From Mixophyes australis (Eukaryota > Chordata > Amphibia > Anura > Limnodynastidae): a DNA stretch of 64,000 bases. Shown one piece after another: positions 1-11,768 of this stretch. A model generated the notes under the pieces. The model searched no databases and had not been told where the DNA came from. It was given only the letters and a program-made list of their open reading frames with translations. The translations under genes were made by a program, and so were the position numbers. The stretch's first letter is position 1. Each line of letters opens with the position of its first letter. The stretch is from the NCBI GenBank assembly GCA_036250195.1, contig JAVHZZ010000011.1, positions 55,924,811 through 55,988,810 of the forward strand, read 5' to 3'.

Positions 1-190
1 TATGTTACATTGCAAGGGGTGCAAATGAGTGTTCTGTTTTGCACATAAGTTAAATACTGCCTGTTTTTTCATGTAGCACACAAATACTTGATAGCTTATT
101 TGTACACTGAAATTTAAAGTTGATATGTGTGTGCTACATGAAAAAACAGGCAGTATTTAACTTCTGTGCAAAACATAACACTCATGTCAC
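1..190. repeat. Palindromic MITE, cut by the window edge
   Basis: Bases about 28-84 and 127-184 are near-perfect reverse complements separated by a ~42-bp AT-rich loop, so the segment folds into one long hairpin. The left arm occurs again at 42627-42703, where it is preceded by the segment containing cctgattcattaagg. That suggests the full element starts outside this window. It has no coding capacity. I recognise the motif as a common frog-type palindromic repeat, but cannot assign its superfamily. Confidence 0.7.
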
Positions 191-224
191 AGAATATAGC
201 AGAGGTGGCCACTTGCTTGTATTG

Positions 225-987
225 GCACAACTGAATAAGGAGGCGCAGAGTCTAACGCACTCCCACAATTCACCAGGGACTCCCACAAGGGAGCTTGGGC
301 TTAGCTGCAAAAGGTGTGCAGGTTGCGGTTTTCTGAGACATTCACCAGTGTAGTTACAGTAGTAGAGAGGTGTAGTCAAACAATCTGGGTCAAAACCAAC
401 CAGGCAGAACAATACACAGGGAGAATACAGAAAATAGGACAAGTCAGCAGTCAAAACCAAACTGAGCAATAAAGCACCAAATCGTAATCCAGGAGAATAT
501 TAGAGGAAGCAAGCTGAGTGAGAACTGATGTATGCAGGAGTCAGGAGCCACAGATAAGTGCTGGGGCAGATAGTGAACCAAAACTCTGGCACCCTAGTGG
601 TACTAGAGGCTCCTATTTATGCAGAAAGGTGAAGGAATTCCAGCAGTCAGACAAAGCTGATCACCAACAAGTGAATGAAAGTAGCACCAGGGCGTGAGGT
701 CCTCTGCGCATGGATGCATACTGTGTGCCCAAGTGAAACAAGGTAGTAGACACTATAGCAGTGTCAGGGCAACAAGTGTCACAGCTTGACTGACTCCTGC
801 CCTTGTTTAGTTCCTGTGCTTTCTCTACCTTGAATTTCTATCCTGTTCATTGACCACTTGTGTACCAGACCCTGGCTCCGTCCTGACACTCCGTCTGCTT
901 CCTGTTTCTGCTACCTCATTGCCTGCCTGTGTACAAAATCCCGGCTCTGTTCTGACACTTTACCTGCCACCAGTATCTACGACCTCA
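225..987 (-). repeat. Decayed LTR-like fragment
   Basis: The segment around 228-320 (ggcgcagagtcta, then caccagggactcc) resembles reverse-complemented sequence at 27040-27110. The rest has the composition of the Gypsy-type LTRs seen at 40221 and 47225: runs such as gcagaacaat and agtcaggagccac, and a TATA-like tatttatgc at ~615. It continues on the far side of the solo LTR, since cctca at 983-987 repeats at 1691. No open frame or clear ends can be set, so the family assignment is tentative. Confidence 0.3.
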
Positions 988-1690
988 TGTTAGGGCAACC
1001 AGTGCGGCATAAACTTGTAGAACTATAGATGTAGAGGTCTTCACCTTTAGCAACCGCCTTTCCCATAGAGATTAGTTATGCTCATAACTACTTGGATGCC
1101 CCCCTGGAATTATACTCATTGTAGTACAAGTTTATGTTCACACGACAGCTCACAGGTACAAGAGATTCACGGAGTAGAGACAGGCCAGAGATCTGCGGAC
1201 TGGACAGAGCACCGGTGGAGGCGTCAGGCACAAGCAGGGTCAGGGTCACAGGCAAGCTTCAGAGTCCAGGAACAGCCAGAGGTCATAAACGGAGAAAGCA
1301 ATCCAAGGTTTCTACACCAATAAAGCACAGGAGCAGGCAGCAATACTTAGACAGAATGCTATAACCAGCAGTGAGGCTCAGTTCTCACTGCCCTAAATAG
1401 TGCTAAGGGCCAATCAAGGCAGAGCCCTGCAAGTGCTCCAGGTTTAGTATAATAAATTACTGGCACTGCTGCCACTGATAAAGCAGAGCACAGCCCTGCA
1501 CGCATGCGCCCAACTGTTTGACAGCTGGCCGCGGGCAGCGGCAGGGAGCCTGATACGTCCAGGTTGTTGCCTAGGCAACTGGGACGCAGGAACCGGAAGT
1601 GATGCCCCAGTCGACATGGAGACGAACGGGATGCCTTGAGTAGGGCACAGGGAGTCATGGTCGTGTCCGTGGCCGCCGCAACTGCTGACA
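988..1690 (-). mobile_element. Solo LTR of a Gypsy-type retrotransposon
   Basis: The 703-bp segment begins TGTTAGGGC and ends CTGCTGACA, and is flanked by a perfect 5-bp duplication CCTCA (983-987 and 1691-1695). Its sequence aligns by eye with the 3' LTR of the Gypsy copy at 33580-34272: both share the agaggtctt block, the atgccccc block and the gttgcc..ggcaa block near the end. No internal gag or pol is present, which is what LTR-LTR recombination leaves behind. It interrupts an older LTR-like sequence. Confidence 0.78.
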
Positions 1691-1695
1691 CCTCA

Positions 1696-3369
1696 ACCTT
1701 TCGTGTACCAATTTGAGACTCAGTTACTCTCTGACTGCTGTCAGTAGCTGCTTACCATCTCAACACTGTACACAGTAGGAGTGTTACACCTAGTAGCAGG
1801 TCAGGGGACGGCGACCTGCAGGTTCTAGGCAGCTAAGTCCATCCTGCTCTGCGGAATTTCTTGGAGAATACCTGGAATTCCATTAGACTCTGCACCCCTG
1901 GTTGGCTAGTGCCAATCTAGGTTAACACAAGGAATCCTAACACTCAGTATGTTACAAGTACTTGGCAAAGAGATTGACTATATGCGCAGCGTTATGTCTT
2001 AAAACCTTAGGAATCCACAATCCGTTTAATCATATTTTTAGCTTGCCAACATCTAAGTTTATGTGCAAGTAACCTGCTAGCCCTATTATCTCCAGTATAG
2101 AATTTTTGTTGTAACTTAGTTAATGCTGTTTCAGTTGGTACTTAAAAAGATTGTGTAATTGTTTCCTGTTGGAGTTTAGCTCCTTAAGCATTTTTGAAGG
2201 TCGTCTCTGATTTTGGGCTTCTAATTGGGTTAGTTTAGATTCAAGGTTTGGTTGGTTTTTGGCATCTTTATTTATAGTAAAACTTGAATAGCTGTGCATC
2301 TAAGTACAGCTTTTAAAGCACACCAATAATTAACACCAATAACTAAAGACAGAGGTGTCTTCTGGCTGATTTGTTTGTGTAAATAACATCAGTGCATCCA
2401 AGACGGCCAGCTTAGGTTCTAGAGAAAATTAAACGTAGTTTTATAATCTTCAGTGTCTTGGAGAGACCTTGCTATGATTAATACATCACGTCCATTCTAG
2501 AGGGGCATGATTGAACCAGGTGATGTTTATGGAGTTGGTGTGCTGTGATGTCCATTTGTCTGATAGAAGGTCAATTCCTGAGTAATGGTTGTGGACATTC
2601 GAATAGAATGGTAGGGCTGAAGTGAAAACACTCTGCAAATCATACACAGAGATGCTGAGAAGAATTCTGGAGTAATAAAAGACAAGTCTGCAAACCCGCA
2701 GAGATCACAGGAGTATACTCTGGATGGGGGAATTAGCAGGGTTGTGTAAGGAAGGTACTGCAAATGGAGCTCCAAAGAGCAGGCCCAGCAAGAGAATAAG
2801 CCCCTAAAGTCAGCACGGGCCTGGCTCAGATAGGGAGCCAAATCACTAATGTGGGCGGAGAGGGAGAGGGGGTTCCATGGTGCTGTATACAATTTGAGGG
2901 TTCACGTATCCGGAACTAGAGGCCTCCATCCCCTCAATGCTGGGTACTCAATGGCTCCAGCCAATTTCCGTGGTAGGTGTTGTGGTAGTGAGGGCTGTGG
3001 ATCCCACAAGGAGTTGGCACAAGCCACGTCCCCAGCTGTGGGTGAGTCGTGCCACTGGGAGGAAGGTCTGCAGGGTCCTCACAGTGTGGAGGAAGACAAT
3101 CCGCAGTGCACGAGTAAAGCAGGGGGAGAATGCTCTGAAATCAGTCTCGTAAGGGCAATGTTCTGCAGTGCCCAGGTAAAAGACATCGACTCAGTTTGGC
3201 GTCATAGTCACTTCCCTCAAGTCTGCTCTTCTGATGCAAATATCTCCAACTCCAAATGATCCTCTTAAAGCTTAAAAAGGAATTCTGTTAAATTAACAAA
3301 AGCACCTGTTCTTTCTTATTGATAAGGAGAGATTTGCTTTAAAATGTAATAACGATGTAGTGCTACATG
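1696..3369. other. No gene recognised
   Basis: About 1.7 kb of non-coding DNA. Short frames around 2527-3259 have no recognisable motifs or splice context. The first ~250 bp look like the continuation of the LTR-like fragment interrupted at 988. I see nothing else I can name. Confidence 0.5.
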
Positions 3370-3377
3370 TACTAGAC

Positions 3378-3564
3378 CAGTGGTTCCCAAACTGTGTGCC
3401 TAGGCTCCCTGGGGTGCCTTGGAGATCTCACTGGGGGGCCTCAGCCAGGGCCAGTGGTAAGCAAGGCGGGGGACTCCTTGGTAATTATTTTGGCTTAGGG
3501 GTGCCTTGAAAAAATTTTGGAGACCCTAAGGGTGCCTTGAACTGAAAAAGTTTGGAATCCACTG
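3378..3564. mobile_element. Short hAT-type MITE (187 bp)
   Basis: The ends are inverted repeats: CAGTGGTTCCCAAACT on the left and its complement (one difference, agtttggaatccactg) on the right. The flanking 8-bp sites are tactagac (3370-3377) and gactagac (3565-3572), matching at 7 of 8 positions. The CAGTGGTTCCCAA terminus with an 8-bp duplication is typical of non-autonomous hAT elements. There is no coding sequence. Confidence 0.75.
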
Positions 3565-3638
3565 GACTAGACTGAAGTAAAGCAACAAAGTGTTCCCATA
3601 AACCTGTGTGAGCAGCATTTTGTTTGGCGTGCATTTTA

Positions 3639-3641
<3 letters not shown>

Positions 3642-3700
<59 letters not shown>

Positions 3701-3702
3701 TG
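3642..3702. repeat. (TA)n-(CA)n microsatellite
   Basis: About 46 bp of alternating TA followed by ~12 bp of CA. The TA run alone creates a spurious isoleucine-tyrosine open frame on the minus strand. Confidence 0.97.
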
Positions 3703-6347
3703 TGTAGCACTATACCAATTTATAATGTGAGCATGCTATTGCAGTTGTTATTCTGAGCAACCTCCAACCTCCTCCCTTCCTGGAGCAGCTGACACTTCAG
3801 TCACAGACTGTGTAAAGGTGTCCTACTCCTGTCATAACTGACACTCCCCGAAGGAGGGAGGGGGGAGCATTGTGTGCACATAAGCAAGGAAGAAACTCCT
3901 TTCTGATTGAACATTAACTCCAGTGTCTTGATGTAAGGAGGGGGTAGATGGGTTATAGGTGTTTAGCAAAGATGTACTTTGCACCTTTCAAAGGAACATC
4001 ACAGAAAATCAAAGGAGAAATGAAGAAACACTCAGGTACAGACCACATAGAATCTACCATTTATCTGTATATCATGGGCCAAATCTACCTATTCATTATC
4101 ATAATCATCTATTCTGGATTTAGAGCACTATTTGTACTGTTTATTTAACCCCAAGTTATTTAACCCCCAGTAATATTCCTCACTGCACTGTTTCTTTGTT
4201 GTACTGCTTTGATGCAAGTTATTGCAATTGAGTGATATGGGACAGCTAAGTGGATAAAAGAGAGATTATATTGTGGAACAGGTGTTTCATGAGAATGTGT
4301 TGCTGAAATGAAGGATTTATGTTTTGATACATCAATATTGAGTAATTGAACTAATTGAAAGCAGGACCATAACGCAATAGGAGTTAAAAGCAAATGTTGA
4401 CTGCCCTCAGAAATAATTTAAGTATAATAGCTAATTTGTCATATAACTATTTACTTGTTTGACATATTTTATGTTACATTCTTGGAGCAAGAATAATAAC
4501 GAAGATCCAAATGGTTGTTCGTTTTGACCAGAAAAAATAGCTGTTCTATTTTTTAAAAGCAGTCCAAAAATGCAAATGTACAAAAATCAATCAGAAAATT
4601 ACTTTAATTTCAGCAGCCATGGCACAGCGTAAAACCACTTTGATTTTCCTGTGCACCTCATTTTGTGCAGAGGATGTATTTTTAGGTGATTCCTTGATTT
4701 GCAGAAGGGCACACAGCATAATTCTGGTCTGCAAAAACACTTTAATTTAGCACCAGCTCTTAGATGGCAGAGGTCACATCATCCTATACTTCCAGTGGAA
4801 TGTATTTTGCACCTTCTAGTTGCAAAGAATTGCACTTCTAGATGCACTTTGCAAGATTAAAAAAAAAGCTTCAAACACACAAAAGTGGCACTCTCATGAT
4901 TATTATTTTAAGAAATAAATAAAGGGCTCACCGTGTATGTTTCGTAAACCTTACATCAACCTTATAATTCTAAAACCTTTGCATGTAAATAAAGACACGG
5001 AAAGTTGAATAAGTTATTAAAAATTGCCAGAACTTTTATTAGGATTTTAATTTTAACTAGACCTATGGTGGCGGAGAAAGGGCACTGCGAAACAACTCTC
5101 AAGCTGACAAACACTATCACGAGTGGACTGGCGCAAACCGCCGTACGTCCACCACCACGGGGAACAAATCCCAACATAACTTTTGCGCTGAGATGGCGTC
5201 AGAGTGACTGCCCCTTTTAAAACTCACTCTGCCCTCCCTCACCGAATCGAACAGGGACCCTCCTCACCGAAGGGCCAAAAAGGGAGTTACTGGTGCCTCA
5301 ACGGGGGGCAGTGACCTACGACAACTACCAATGCGCCCACAAATCAGCCGCTGAACGCAGTGCCTTCCTACCGCAACATAACCGGACATACCCTACCAAA
5401 GGAGTGGGTGGGTGGGATCTCGTGCTGTGGAATGAACCAGAACAGGAAGTGCAGCCTCCTATAACAATCAAGGTCCCTCCCACTGGATTACACATTGGTC
5501 GGGCCAACCCATGTTAACACCTTCAGGTCAGTGTTCAGCTTACTACAAACCCTGTCGCCCTTTAAGTGCATTCGTCCTATTCAGCCTCATTTGTCATTAG
5601 ACCAAACCCAGTAATACTTAAGGAGAAAAACCTGAACATTTTAATCTAATGAAAGGGATGGTTTTAAAGTGGTAAAAGACTGGATTTTGATGTGACAGTT
5701 ATACTTTTGTAGGGGCTGTCTCTTAAGATTTATTTGCCTCCTTGCAAATCTGATTGATCTTCTATTGTAGGTCTGCTTTGAGAGCTTGGGCATGCGGGTG
5801 GACCATTTACACATAGAGAGGTAAAACCAAGGAAGTTTTACTTTACACAGCCAGTATACTTCATAAATGAGGTGCATTGTCTAATTTGTCCTAAATCCAG
5901 CGCCAGCCCAAGCTACTCTAAAGTTTCACCGGGCCAGTCTCTGAGGTTATGTACATAAGAGAGCCGACCTCTGTACCTCTGTGATACTTGTTAGGTAGGC
6001 TTCCGCATGCAAACACAAACCCGGCAAACGCCTGTGAATTTTACTGTCTGTGGGGGGCTACCATTTGATGTATAGAGTGATACAAAAATTGGGTTTTCCT
6101 TCCTTTAATAAATTGGCTTGTGTGTTCCCCAATGATTTTAGCTGTCCAACTCAATGAGAGCTGCAACTGGACCATCTCTCTTTGTCTGCCTTGGTGCCAA
6201 CTAACCTATAACACGGAGAATGTGTTAGGTGGAATCATAATGTTGGGGAGAAAACATTTTGATCTAGGGAAGAGTCAAATCGGGTATGAATTATGGGAGT
6301 TAAGATATGATTTGGAATAGAATCAATTAGTGTGGCATTGGTTAAGA
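3703..6347. other. No gene recognised; one unclassified GC-rich block
   Basis: Most is anonymous AT-rich DNA. Positions ~4995-5520 form a compositionally different, GC-richer block, with an AATAAA-type signal on the minus strand near its low end (~5035). It could be an old solo LTR or SINE, but I find no terminal repeat or duplication. Short frames there (for example 5005-5220 and 5293-5517) show no domain. Confidence 0.45.
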
Positions 6348-6351
6348 AGGG

Positions 6352-6799
6352 TGTCAGAGGTATCCTACCACTGGACTTTAGAAAAGTCCTATTAACTTCT
6401 TGTTCACACGTATTCTGGTATAAATCACCCAAGGAGAAGTAATTAGGCCAGGCCTGAGAGTTACATATGACACAGACAAGAAATGTATGTATCAAGTTGT
6501 AAAAAAGCTCTACCTTTATTAGGTCACAGAAACATATATATACATTAGGACAAACGGTAGTGAGAGGGAGCAGCCCTCTTCTAAGCCAATAGAATCTATA
6601 TATCAAATACTATTTCCAGTAAAAGCACGCCTATACAGTTATTTCTCATAAATGCATAGTTCTAAGTTCCTCTTTTTTGAATTAACACCATATTTAGCCT
6701 AAGCTTAGTTGGAAACTACAGTTAGCACAGGAAGCACAGGATATTTGTTCAGATAGCTGGGAGTTACATTTTAGTATTAACCTCTTCATGCCTCCTTCA
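6352..6799 (-). repeat. 3' LTR of outer ERV
   Basis: On the minus strand it runs from TGAAGGAGG to CCTCTGACA. It carries a TATA-like stretch (minus strand of ~6533-6543), an AATAAA poly(A) signal on the minus strand at 6515-6520 and a second TATA-like stretch near 6594-6603. It differs from the 5' LTR at four substitutions and no indels. Confidence 0.93.
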
Positions 6800-6811
6800 G
6801 ACCCTCCTTTT
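6800..6811 (-). other. Polypurine tract of outer ERV
   Basis: On the minus strand AAAAGGAGGGTC lies directly before the TG that opens the 3' LTR. In retroviruses this is the RNase H-resistant plus-strand primer site. It separates the LTR from ~210 bp of 3' untranslated sequence downstream of env. Confidence 0.75.
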
Positions 6812-7019
6812 AATACTAAATTAACTCCTTCCTATTCCCCAGAGGATAACCCAGGCTCCTTCCCCTAGAGTAGCAGGCGATACTACTGTCATGCACGTCT
6901 GACCTCACAAGTCGATACTAATCATCTGCTTTTAGAGTTCATAACTATCAGGTGAGGGGTAATGACCGTCCCGTGCAACAGGATCCTGGTTTATCTTGGG
7001 GGACTAAAACACCCCTTTC

Positions 7020-8819
7020 CTACAGGTGGGTCTCGGAGTCTGAGATTCGATCTTTTCCAGCACGTCTGTCAGCTTCTTTTTGCAGTGCAGCTGTACACTC
7101 ATTAGCCTCTTGCAGCTGATTATAAGAGTCTCTGTTAGTGGTTCGCAGAGCCGGGTATGTGTCATCCCTGGGACCCTTGTGTTTGGTCTTTCCAACTCTC
7201 AGTATTTTCTTAGTCACATATGGAACACAACAGAGAAACAACCTGATTAGTACATATATCAATAGACCAAATCCTGCAAGTTTTGCTATGATTAGCAGAA
7301 TGCCTGACACACATCCAAACATTCCAGAAAACCAGTTAGAAGGGTTCAGCCATGACTACCATCCCCCTGAAATTCATGCTTCTTCCTTATGATTACTAGC
7401 AAAGTCTTCCTTCAATCTTTTTACCTCATTCAAATGTTCTTCTATAGCAATTTCTACATCATATGTCTGATTAATGTAGTTACAGCATGCTTCTTTTACT
7501 ATCATGCACATGCCACCTTCTTTTGCTGTGAGATAATCCAAGACTAGTCTGTGGGCCTGTACCTCTTTAGTAATCATTTGCATCTCCTTTATCATTAGTT
7601 TGAACGTTTCATCATACAAATCTGTTATGTTGTCAATCAGACTGGCTAAATCTATGATGTACGAGAAAGCCTTTTTCAAACAACATCTATTTACCCAGGG
7701 GAGGTTAATTAACTCGGTGTTGGATTTCGGGGCTGAGGGCACTGACCTCTTTATTATATCATGGGCCTTTAAATTTGCGGGGTCATAATAACCTGGAATC
7801 ATGTTATCTATGTAGTAGGTGCTGGGTAAGATCTTTCCTATTGTGCAGTTACCATATCCCCCATAGGGCAACCATTTATATGCTCTTTTTCCACATAAGA
7901 AATAAATATTCCCTGGGAGATAATAGGTACCTGGAATCTTTGCTATCAGTAGTCCAATTAATCTTAACAGATCTAATGCCTGGGTTCTATCGATACCTAA
8001 CATAGTCTCATTTCCTCCACATTCTGACTGGTTTAACCATTCTGGGTATTTTCCCTGTAATTTCACCCCGAGTAGCTTGTGCCTTGACAATACATATGGC
8101 CTTGTTTTGTTATCTTGATCGCAAACGTTGCACTGAATAAGGGACCCTCCTGCCTCCCCAAATGTTATGTTAGCCGCGTGACATTGTGTATTTCCAAGAG
8201 AATAATTCTTTGGTCGCAGGTCCATACTTACACTCCCCAGCGTGGCTGTCATTGTCCTAGACTCGGATTTTGTTAACCGGGGAATTGTTAAACAAAAATC
8301 AACTGGTTTTGCATAAAGTGTAGTTAAAATTGCTACCGGGAGAGTTACATATTGCTCTACTTTTACTGTCCTTAATTTGGTCAGGTTTACCTTGGCCACT
8401 TCTTGGATACTAAGGGGAACCGCAATCCAATTCATGGATCTAGTCGACAAAGGGGAATGTGTGCAGATCCAACAGTTAGTCAAATTCAGCGTTTTTGCTG
8501 CCGTATAGTGCATCTGGACAAAGGCATTGCTCCATGGTTCATTTAGTACCTCATGCAACTGCCTGCTTTTGCTATCTACATTATTATTACTATTGGTGTT
8601 GGATTTCTCTGTTGGATGGCTACACCATTCTATACATCTTTTCTCAGGAGGTTTCCCACACTATTTACATTCTTCATTATCTAATTCATCACAATTATTG
8701 CATACACATTTTTCATAGCCTGTGTTCCCCCTGCATTCTGCTTTCTCATGTGAAGAATAGACACATACAGCTATTTGTATAGCAATTACTAAAATTAAAG
8801 CAGTACTTCTCTTAGCCAT
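7020..8819 (-). pseudogene. env: env of outer ERV, three in-frame stops
   Basis: This encodes a retroviral envelope glycoprotein. The ATG at 8819 overlaps the last bases of pol and opens a hydrophobic signal peptide. The surface subunit has many N-X-S/T sites and a CWIC motif (~8474-8463). A dibasic KR lies near the expected cleavage site (~7740). The transmembrane subunit has a heptad-rich region, a CX6CC motif (~7513-7490), a Trp-rich membrane-proximal segment, a membrane anchor (~7310-7230) and a cytoplasmic tail ending at 7020. The total of about 600 codons is close to the family norm. All segments share one frame, but nonsense codons at 8661-8663 (TAG), 7374-7376 (TGA) and 7356-7358 (TAG) break it. 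The last two lie just before the membrane anchor. No functional Env is expected. Confidence 0.9.
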
Positions 8820-9052
8820 TGCTTTGGCCTGTCTGGATGGTTATCTTTGTTTTCTTGCAGTGGGATGCGTGTACCCAGGAATCTTTTCCCTTTAGTTTTA
8901 CTGAGGTCGGCGTAATCAACAACACTTGATAAGGACCTGTGTACCGCGGTTCCAAAGCCTTTCTTACATGTACCTTCAGATAGACCCAATCACCGACCTC
9001 TAGCCCATGCGGTTCCACACTTTCGTTCTCAGGCTGAGAATTCTGTACCTGG
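8812..9052 (-). pseudogene. pol: pol 3' end of outer ERV (integrase C-terminal domain)
   Basis: About 80 codons encode the C-terminal DNA-binding domain of a gammaretroviral-type integrase, with the G-D-W/V and GPYQVLL signatures. The frame is open up to the TAA at 8812-8814, which overlaps the env ATG by 8 nt, the normal retroviral arrangement. The upstream end stops at the inner provirus. Codon phase continues exactly into the sequence at 18866, which shows that the inner element split one open integrase gene. Confidence 0.9.
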
Positions 9053-9891
9053 TGTTATGTGCGTATTGCCGCTAACCAATAACGATTGTCGAACCTCGAT
9101 TTGTGTTTCCAAAGCACAATGATTTATTTGCAAATAAGTAGAATAAATATGCTCAAGTGAAGTAATAGTAAATACAGCCGTTACTTATCGCAGGCGCTCT
9201 GGATCCAGTGCAGTCATTCAATCCTGAAGTCTGGGGACAAGAAGTCTGCAGTCTGGATCACAAGCTGCTGCTTATATACACAATCACATACAGTAATACA
9301 ATGAAGATGGAATAGCTTGCATCTATTGGTCCAGGTCTCAGGAATGTCCAAGGGGTCGTCATCATTGGCCAGGTTATACAAAGGAATCCAAAGGAGGGGG
9401 TCATCTCAGCAGGGGGTAGGCTCTGCTCTTCCCGCCACGATTCCTTAGTCTTAAGTAGTTCATAATTCCCTATCATTCATAACTTGTGTATGCACTCTGC
9501 GACTCCCTCGCAGAGTGAACCAAACAGTAGGATATGTAACAAGGTTCAGTATGATACCACTCATGATGTTATTCCTTCAACCCATTCCGTGTATTTCACT
9601 AATATTCATGTAACTCTGATATAACATATAAATACAACTATATTTCGACATATCTGACTATGTGTTGCAACTACCATTAATGTGTACTATTTTATAAGTA
9701 TGCGTGTCTCTGCGAATGTGTGGTAAAAGACCGATTATTGTTGCTGCCACGTGTAGTGGATGCGCACGCCCTTTCACGCCGTAGCGTGCCCTTGTACGCC
9801 GTTGCGTACTGTACGCCTCTTTTCAGACAAAGACAACCAAGTTTGCTAGACTTTAATTGAAATGACTTTATCCAATTTACTGACTTCGACA
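9053..9891 (-). repeat. 3' LTR of inner ERV
   Basis: On the minus strand it runs from TGTCGAAGTC to GCACATAACA. A TATA box TATATAAG lies on the minus strand at about 9272-9279, and an AATAAA signal at 9123-9128. That places transcription start near 9245 and the poly(A) site below ~9110. It carries several CpG-rich patches near 9750-9810. Confidence 0.95.
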
Positions 9892-9905
9892 GTTCCACCC
9901 TTTGA
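9892..9905 (-). other. Polypurine tract of inner ERV
   Basis: The minus-strand sequence AAAGGGTGGAAC immediately precedes the LTR's opening TG, in the position of the plus-strand primer. Confidence 0.75.
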
Positions 9906-9920
9906 TAGTGTAATAAACTA

Positions 9921-11711
9921 TCACCCAATCACCGTTTCAAGTTCAGGATTGTACAATACTTCTCCACAGACCATGATCTCGGTATCTGGTACCACCCTTT
10001 CAGTCTCTTTCTCAGTGTTACTCTTATGAGACCGTTTTCCACACTTCAACACAGTAAGAACACATTTGACAACTAAACCAATTGCTAAGATGACACCCAG
10101 TATAAGGAGAAGGAGCTTACCTACACTTGCAACCATTTCCTGTACTCACTCCCCCAGACCGGAGAACCATTTTGCTGGGTTCAACCATGAGAACCAACCC
10201 TCCACCTTTTCCCCGACCTCATATAACGAAGAATTATGGCTCTTTCGAAATTCCCATTTCAGCTGCAAAATTTCATCCATCTTCCGGTCTATGACCTCTT
10301 TAGGGTCATCCGTATTATTAGTAATGTACGTGCAACATTTGACACCGAACTGGGTGGCCAGTGTCACACAGTACCCACCAGTAATAGAGGTGAGGTAATT
10401 TAGTACCAGTCTATGTTGCACAAACTCTTTCTTGTACGCTTGTAGCTCCCTTCCAGTATACCTGAAAGTGTCATCATATATCTCGGTGATATTATCTATT
10501 AATTTGGCTAGGTCTTGGATATATTTAAAGTTTAATGTTCCCCGAGCGGTCCTGGTGAGATCTAGAGCAACCATAACTTGGAAACCAGCAGTTTCACTAA
10601 TCAATTTTGTAGCTATGGGTTCCTCACCAGGAATCATATTTCTCTTGCCACGGTGTTCATACTGTGTGTGTATGTATGGTGGTGATGTAGTCTTGTGAAT
10701 ACCAACCATTTCTTCATGAGTAATAGTCATGATTTCAGGAACCAGTTTAGCTAAGAAACACAAGCCCTTGGAACTCGGAGTCACCCAGGAATAGGCTTTC
10801 CTTCCACAAACAAAATACACATCATCAGGGAGAACATAAGGAACAGTATGCCCATGAATTATGTCGCACAGAGTTTTGATAAAACTACCCATGCCTAGTG
10901 TCTCCATCTGCTCTTGACACGTGTCGGCATTAATGACATTTTCACATTTATCTGTAGAGACTTTTCCAATGGATACCTTCTTATGTTTGGTTATACGCCC
11001 TAACTTGTGACTTCCATCAACATTCCTGCCTAGTAGTGACCTTGTAAGTCTCTCTCTAAAATGAGTGTGGCGAGCCATTGTCTGATCTGATAGGTCAGCC
11101 TCCCAATTCTCCAGGCGCTTTGCATGAGATATGTTTAGGCACAGCAAAGATCTGCCTATGGAGTATTGTCGAAGCGTCAGACTAGGGGACCTAGTGTTAT
11201 TGTACCTCCCTTCTATGGGCCTCCCACCCCTTAATTCGAGTACTTCGGATATGTTTAGAGGGAATGGCACTAGTCCTATGTTATGCTGCCCTTGAGGCAC
11301 GTGAGAGCACACCCAACACTCGGTTTGGTTTAGTACCTTACCCACCAGGGAGTGATAATTCTCCAAAGGATGCCCGCCTATATTCAGAGTACTGGGGGAC
11401 TGGCATCGTTGGATGCATCTCTCTTCAACTAGGGAGTTGCAGAACTTGCAGATACAATACTCATCAGACAATAGCCCCTCACACTGCCTCCGAGTTCCCG
11501 AGCTAGCAGACCTTTTCATAACCCCTTAACCAAGTTTGATAATGGGCTGTTCAGAGTATCCTATTAACTTTTCTTCGGCCTCCATTTCATCCGTATCACT
11601 CCCAGAACTCTCCTCCGTCCTCCATCCTCCTTCACAAAAATAGAATGTCCTAGAAAAAGTAAAAACAAGGAAAATCCTGGAACAAAAGAAAAACAAAAAC
11701 CGCCACTCCAT
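9921..11711 (-). pseudogene. env: env of inner ERV, two in-frame stops
   Basis: The likely ATG at 11711 opens a strongly hydrophobic signal segment. A TAA at 11526-11528 then interrupts the frame. A 457-codon open stretch follows (11519 to 10146) with a CWVC motif (residues 68-71 of that stretch), a furin-type RGKR (290-293), a heptad-rich region and a cysteine cluster spaced C-X10-CC (384 and 395-396). A TGA at 10146-10148 cuts it just after the Trp-rich membrane-proximal segment. The same frame then resumes with a membrane anchor and a ~45-residue tail to 9921. As it stands, the open stretch lacks both signal peptide and anchor. The C-X10-CC spacing is longer than the usual CX6CC. Confidence 0.9.
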
Positions 11712-11768
11712 CGCTGGAAAGATAGTTCTGAGGCAACGTCTCTGGTTCAGGTGTCTCAACTGCAGGCT

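Noticed and set aside
5005..5517. Two plus-strand ORFs in a GC-rich block, considered as host exons
   Set aside because: No domain signature or convincing splice sites; both strands are open over part of it. Kept only as an unclassified block.
10066..10398. 110-residue plus-strand ORF across the inner env
   Set aside because: Antisense shadow of env; no codon or motif support.
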